From Escallonia rubra (taxonomy: Eukaryota > Streptophyta > Magnoliopsida > Escalloniales > Escalloniaceae): a stretch of DNA of 64,000 bases. A program made the translations under genes and the position numbers. Positions 58,901-64,000 of this stretch are shown here, piece after piece. The notes beneath the pieces are model-generated. The model did no database searches. It saw nothing but the letters and a program-made list of their open reading frames with translations, and had not been told where the DNA came from. Within the stretch, counting starts at the first letter, position 1. Each line of letters starts with the position of its first letter. The stretch lies in assembly GCA_033065855.1 (NCBI GenBank), contig JAVXUO010001233.1, forward strand, positions 1 through 64,000, in the 5' to 3' direction.

Positions 58901-61231
58901 TGCATGTGTGTGTGTTACATGCCTGCAAATGGGTTTAGTGCATGAATGTGTGAATATGTGTGCTTGAGAGCTGCGTGTGTGCGTTTGAGTGTGTGTTGTG
59001 TACGTGTGTGAGGGTGCAAAGTGATGTGAACTGTGTGTGTGTATTGTGTGTAGATATGTGTGATCGTTAGTTTATGTGTGCTGTGTGTCTAGTGTGATTA
59101 TGGTGTGAGACGTTGGCATGTGCTGTGTTTGCAGGGTGAGGTGAGGTGTTTTGAATGGTGAAATGAATGAAATTGCAAGAGAAAAAGAGGGAGACCCACT
59201 GCCGTGAGGCAGTGGGCACGCAAATGGGTAATGTTTTTTTTTAGTTGTGTAAATGATGGTGAAATGGAGGGAATATAGGTGTTGTGTGAAAAGCTGGGCA
59301 ACAATGGAGATTGCTGTGTGTGTTTGTTAAATGGCATGAAATGGGTCTTGAAAATGGGAAGAAAACAGGAACTTCAACGAAGAAGTGCGTATCGGGTAAT
59401 TGGGTTCGCGTTAAGTGCGACACGTATGTAAACTAGCGCACGGTTATTGTTAGCACGTGAAACTTTACAGTATAGTACGATAGGCTATATTAGAATTCTT
59501 GGCAAAATTTCATAATTTTTTGAGATTGTATGAAGTTTTAGTATTTTCTGTAATTTCAGATTTGGAAAATTCTTTTGGAGTCTTTAAACCCTGAAAATGT
59601 TTTGGGAAAATTTATAGTAATGTTTTTATAGTATAATAAAGACTAAGTAAAAGTTTGATGATTTTTGGGGTTGATTTGCTATGGTTTCCATATCGCATTA
59701 TGTTTAGCAAAACGAATATTTGAAAAATAGTTTTAATGCTTTTTAATTTCTGATTTAAATTTCTATGATTATTATACATATTTTAAATCTGTTATAAAAA
59801 TTATGGGACTTTATTTTCAGCTAGAAGAAATTTTGTCAATTTATGGGTTTTTATTGCATTTAAAGAAATTATTTTAATTCGAAAATATTAAAAAATTCAG
59901 AAAATTCATATTTTGACTTTTATTAATGATTTAAGCCATAAAAGTGTTTTATAGTTAATTATATAAATTTTAGAGTGTTGGTACACGTTAAGGAGTGTAT
60001 ATGATTTTCGGTTAGGTTGGCCGTGTGCGGCAACCGTTTTAAGTGCGCAATTTCGGAGAGAGTGGGTACGCAGTGGGTAGTTGATGTTAGGGTTTATAGT
60101 GTATTTTACATAAATCACGTTCTAACAAATAAATTGCCAATCTAGGTTTATTCAGAAAATATTGATTGAGGTTGGTAGAATCGCATAGCTTGGACCGAGG
60201 TAAGGAATTCTATCTGAACCCTATTTCATTATTCTGATTTCAAATGCTTATAACAACAGTTTTACAAACTAGATCGAATGTTGATTTTTATGATTGATAT
60301 AAAGATGTTTTTAAATTGCCTGTGAAACCCTAAATTGAGCCTTATAGCAATCGTTTGGAATTCTGTTTCATCTCATCTTGGAATCCATTGTTCATTTGAT
60401 ATGTTTAATGATTGCTCATCGTAAAGTATTTTTGAATTCTATTTATTACTTCTCAATGTTGACATGAGTTAGTAACTTGGGAGCCATAAGGATGGTCTGT
60501 ATTGTTGGCATTATAAGGATGGTCTGTTGGATGAGTTTAACTAGTACCTAGATGAATTAGTCAGTATACATATACATATGTAAACGTATCGAGCGCTGCC
60601 GGGGTGACTTTGCTTCTGTACTGCTCATGTTCAACGTTTCCTATTTGTATTTATTGCACTCTAAGTGTTTTAAAAAGGGTTATTTATTTTAGGGAAATGA
60701 GTTGATACTCCTCCCTATGTTTACATTGAAATGCTATAGGTTTCTTTGAAAACCCTTTTAAAATTGTCGTTTGATTGTATATAGAAAAATCGTTTTTAAT
60801 CGTTATGTTCTCTGTTTGAAAGTTGTTATTTGGTTTAAATGTAAAATCGTCCGAATCGTTTTTATTGTTTTTAAGTCTTTGATCGACCTTACTGGGCTCT
60901 CGAAAGCTCACTCTTCCTTGATTTCCTTTCCGCAGGTGAAAAGCAGTATTAAGTTGCTGAATAATGATTAGAGCCTAGCGAGCGTAAGAAGAGATTTGAA
61001 GTTATTGTATTGTCCATTAGAACCCCTGCGTTGGCGAATAATATTATTATGATTCCGTAGACGTAGATTTGACATTCATTTTAAATCGGTCAGTTGAGAG
61101 TTTGATTTGATAAACTGTTTAGTTGCTCTGACTAGCTGATGGTTCTATATCTGGTTGAGTTGAGGGTTCTATTGTCTTAGTGTAAACGATTGATTGAGTG
61201 TTAACATTCCGGAAAATTCCGGGACGTTACA
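55517..61231. mobile_element. Solo LTR (3.4 kb without its nested LINE), Del/Tekay-like
   Basis: The element starts TGTAACACCCCAAAATTAG and ends GGGACGTTACA, with the perfect 5-bp target duplication TTAAC at 55512-55516 and 61232-61236. Only one terminal repeat is present and there is no primer site or pol, so this is a solo LTR left by recombination. Its length without the LINE (~3.43 kb) and its ends suggest a chromovirus of the Del/Tekay type; the family name is inferred. It includes an AT microsatellite (about 55888-55921) and TG-rich DNA at 58780-59100, which yields spurious frames. Confidence 0.8.
56041..58311 (-). mobile_element. 5'-truncated L1-type LINE with target duplication
   Basis: The minus strand encodes the reverse transcriptase (FRPIVCCNIIYKCVSKILCA, HQYAFVAKRAI, MKVDLQKAYDSVGWDFLR, LRQGGPISPYLFLLVME) and a C-terminal zinc-binding region (FTIKSAWEGL; HCVLCRRYSENKDRLFVQC). 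The second catalytic motif reads FADG rather than F/YADD, and frameshifts at about 57590 and 57890 break the frame, so it is dead. The 9-nt A-tail appears as T at 56041-56049. AACTTTCCGGTAAG is repeated exactly at 56027-56040 and 58312-58325. The endonuclease is missing through 5' truncation. Confidence 0.92.
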
Positions 61232-61850
61232 TTAACATTGGCTATAATAGAATCGGAATGTTGGTTATCCAACTTATGCTTTTCCTCTATCCTCAAAGCA
61301 TTCAAGGTTTGGGTCAAAGTTAAAACTTAATGTTTATGCCCTAGGGACTCGGCAAAATCTAACCAACAGGGTGATAATTTGTCAACGAGGCAAGACACCT
61401 AAAAGTCTTCACTAAACTTACTCCTTTCATGTTGACAAGTCTTAGATAGTACTTCATATATGGACTTGCTCATTTATAGTTTTTCCATCTACCATGACAA
61501 ACTTATAAGAGGAAGAGGCATTATAACATTCTATATCGACATCATCTATACCATATTCCACTTCTAAAGTATTTCATAGATCCTCAGCCTTTACGGTAGT
61601 GCAATACATGCCATATATAGACGTTCAAAAAGAACACTAAGGATCCTATTGAGGCAATGGTACTCGATTTGATCAGGAGTATACCAAGAAGAGGTCGAAC
61701 CGGTCTTAGATTCATTGGACTCTTTAATGGCTGAAAGGAGCCCCAACACATTAAGCCAATACCTCATTTCATTTTTCCATCTCTTAAAGTTGAGGCTATT
61801 AAACTTCCTAGGTTTAACAATGTGAGCTTCCTCTAGTGGTGCCATTAGGG

Positions 61851-62720
61851 ATTAAAAAGGGCAAAGGATAACGCAACTACAAAATTGTAAACTGCAATCT
61901 CAATATGTAGTTCTAGTAATGCACAAACAAATTAAACTATCAAAATTATTGTGCTTAATATTCCACAATGTAGAACAATCACGTTGTACAAAACTTTGTT
62001 ACAACTTATTTGCAGAGCAACTGCTAATCAAGAAGAAGGGTGCCACTGTTTCTTTCAAAATCAAACTGAAATTTTAGTGCAGTGTCTTATTAGGAAACAA
62101 AGGCATTTGTTGGCCGCGAAATTTTGACAAAAAAATAAAAATAAAATTATTAGTATCCAATACTGAAATTATATTGGGTTGACAAGAAAGTCCATTATTT
62201 TTATCAAAGGGATAAATGTTCATTAGAGGTGATAAAGTTGAAAAATTATCACATGTGGTGATTATCCATGAAGTGACCTTCAAGCCTACAAGACTTGAAT
62301 TGGTTATAAAGCAGAGCTAGACTTCTAATTAGAAGGGGGGGGGGGGGGTGTTCTCGTTAGAAGTAGGGGAGAAAAGAAGGAGAAGGGAGGAAGAAACAAA
62401 AGAAGACTCCGCAGAGCAAGGAAGAAACAAAAAAAAAAGAGAGGCTGTGTTTGCTTGCGACATAAAGGAAACAAGAGGAAAAAAAAAGGAGAGAGAAGGA
62501 AAGATAGAAAAAGAAGAAATCATCCCAAAGAAAAAAAATGGGGTCAAGGTGAATCAGTCCATGGCTTTTCATTTCTTACTTTTCTATTACTTCATGTATA
62601 TTTTAAGTCCTTTCATGATGTATTAGGATTCACGAAGAAATGAAAGTTTTCATAAATATATTTTTGTTGTTATTTGGTTGAATTTGTTATTTGCGTTTCT
62701 TTAATCGGAGGTTGTCGTGG
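61851..62720. other. Upstream part of the second copia relic and unassigned sequence
   Basis: This likely includes the leader and perhaps a decayed LTR of the minus-strand copia relic, but no primer binding site or LTR boundary could be fixed. A 13-nt G-run (62335-62348) and a long GA-rich tract (62360-62540) give spurious charged frames on both strands. Confidence 0.35.
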
Positions 62721-62726
62721 ACTAGG

Positions 62727-62910
62727 GATGTCAATTTGATCCGCAACCGACGGATATCCGATCCGCCCCGATCCTATAGGGCGGAATTTTTTGGCCTTTA
62801 ACGGGGTTATGGAACGGGTATGGTATTAAAAAATTAAACCCGTAGCGGGTGCGGTCGGATTTGGTATTTAGCCTAACCGCCCGCTGTCCGCCCCGCCCCG
62901 CTTATGTTTT
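62727..62910. mobile_element. End of a hAT-type element (AGGGATGTCAAT)
   Basis: CTAGGGATGTCAATTTGATC, followed by repeated (A/C)GGATATCCGATCCG, GGGCGGA and CCGCCCCG phrases, is typical of a plant hAT subterminal region. No matching right end is seen in the window, so the element is truncated or interrupted by the one at 63115. Confidence 0.5.
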
Positions 62911-63114
62911 ATAATTAATTTTTATCTTAATCCTAGATCTGTGCAATCCCAGCCGTCCATCTCCATAATATAAAATGGTGGACAAAAACCCTACCAATAC
63001 ATTCTCTTTCTCTGCTCCTCTCCTCTCCTCTCTTCTCAGCCGCCAACATCTTCTCCTCTCTACGATCTCCCTTCTCTCTACGGCCTCCACCGACCAAACC
63101 CCTCACATTCAATT

Positions 63115-64000
63115 AGAGATGTCAAATGGGCCGGGCTGGCCCGGCCCGTTTTTGGGCCCGGACTGGCCCTAACCCCTAGGGCTTGGGCCAGGGCCAGGCC
63201 GAATTTTTTGAGAAACAGGCCCGGGCCCGGCCCGGCCCTAAAATGGCCCCTTTTTGGCCCGGCCCTAACATGGCCCGGCCCGGCCCCCCTTTTGGCCCGA
63301 AATCTGGCCCCTTTTGGCCCAAAAATTGGCCCCTTTTTGGCCCTATTTCTGGCCCTTTTTTGGCCCTACACACAGGCCCTCTTTTGACCCTAAGGTTGGC
63401 CCTATTTCTGGCCCTACACACATGCCTTCTTTTGGCCCAATATTATTATATACACACATTATTATATATAAGTGTGCGTGTCCAACGATGATCGAATGAG
63501 TATTAAATCTTAACATTAATTATGATGATCGTTCTTCTTTGTTGCAATAATCAAATGCCATGCAAACATTTGCGAAAATTTAAATAGCTACTGTATTAAG
63601 CAATTCGATAGATGTAATTGTCATTTTCTATTTACCAAACTTTCGAAAAATGCTACTTATAAATTATAATGTTAGTAGGCCAAAAAAGACTTGTCAATAT
63701 TACACCAAATTAACACGTATCAATCTCAATCAATTAATTTGATGTATTCTTGTTGGCCATCGACACAAATAAATAACAAGAAGTTGGGAAACCAAAAAAA
63801 AAAAAAATTTGGGCCTGGGCCCGGCCCAAGCCCGGCCCTAAATATTGGGCCTAGGGCCTGGGCTTGGACTGGGCCCAAGTATACCAGTTTCAGGCCCGGC
63901 CCGGCCCAGCCCGGTTTTCACTCCTTCAGGCCCGGCCCCCGCCCGATTTCGTTGGAGGCCCTCTGGGCCCGGGCTGGGCCGGCCCAAGCCCGGCCCATTG
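63115..64000. mobile_element. Non-autonomous hAT element rich in GGCCCGG, running off the window
   Basis: The left end, AGAGATGTCAAATGGGCCGG, is followed by dense GGCCCGG/GGCCC repeats (63130-63440). An AT-rich core (63440-63800) separates them from a second dense repeat zone (63810-64000) in inverted arrangement. The last bases, reverse-complemented, read CAATGGGCCGGGCTTGGG, matching the left end from CAAATGGGCC onward, so only the last ~10 bases of the right end should lie beyond the window. Long frames at 63176-63499 are produced by the repeats. Confidence 0.75.

Larger units (their letters stand above)
55044..61850 (-). mobile_element. Second Ty1/copia relic (gag and protease start), minus strand, split by a solo LTR
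   Basis: On the minus strand the relic begins at Met 61845 with KPRKFNSLNFKRWKNEMRYW, a copia Gag N-terminus. Degraded Gag runs to about 61237 and continues at 55511-55044 after the inserted LTR. There the CCHC-knuckle region is degenerate (HKAKDCFYR remains) and a protease-like WWLDWGANNYICCDHTLF follows, with the active-site D-T/S-G changed to DWG. The join across the insert reads IIANVN-HIECQRARQS, in frame with the family. Many stops. Confidence 0.8.

Noticed and set aside
58359..59423. Several His/Thr-rich minus-strand frames of 60-189 codons
   Set aside because: They are produced by TG/GTGTGT-rich DNA inside the solo LTR.
62329..62626. Charged or Phe/Ser-rich frames on both strands
   Set aside because: Simple GA-rich tract following a G-run; no domain and no splice context.
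63176..63499. Gly/Pro/Trp-rich frames on both strands
   Set aside because: They are produced by GGCCC repeats of the hAT element.

Overview
The window is nuclear DNA of a flowering plant, most likely a eudicot; I cannot name the species. The evidence is two intron-rich nuclear genes with plant orthologues and a dense layer of plant-type transposable elements (CACTA, Mutator-like, hAT, Helitron, copia, gypsy, L1-type LINE, TRIM, SINE). There are no bacterial-style operons.

Host genes. Only two genes look intact, and both act in making the small ribosomal subunit. NEP1/EMG1, the 18S rRNA pseudouridine N1-methyltransferase, lies on the minus strand (2030-6185, 7 exons, 286 aa). NOL10 (Enp2/EDA7, a nucleolar WD40 protein of the SSU processome) lies on the plus strand (30066-45732, 16 exons, 699 aa). 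Every intron in both models is GT-AG and both coding sequences are whole multiples of three. The genes are head to head, with start codons 23.9 kb apart. Almost all of that gap is transposable-element DNA.

The island at 6.6-29.6 kb. A non-coding, GC-rich repeat family ('family X') occurs at 6.64-7.69 kb, continues at 10.6 kb, and recurs at 25.3 and 26.6-27.3 kb. A 2.9-kb CACTA element (7692-10602) split the first copy; the empty site survives in a paralogous copy. A 12.2-kb Mutator-like element (MULE, 12056-24276) has near-identical long inverted arms built of tandem repeats. Inside it are the C-terminal half of a FAR1-type transposase (+) and, in convergent orientation, a plant mobile domain (PMD) gene that continues in frame, through one stop codon, into a ULP1-type cysteine protease. 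A 7-copy 167-bp array separates the two. To the right are a probable Helitron 3' end (24954) and several kilobases of GC-rich minisatellites (25.3-29.2 kb).

NOL10 introns. Intron 1 carries a decayed LINE and a 350-bp MITE. Other introns contain CT/TA microsatellites and unclassified sequence.

45.7-64 kb. This is a graveyard of retroelements with several layers of nesting: a gypsy relic (47.7-50.07 kb); a copia relic (50.07-54.84 kb, +) split by a small hAT element, a TRIM and a 1.7-kb unidentified insert; and a second copia relic (minus) split by a 5.7-kb solo LTR that itself contains a 5'-truncated LINE. Target-site duplications for most of these events can be read directly. The window ends inside a GGCCCGG-rich hAT-type element.
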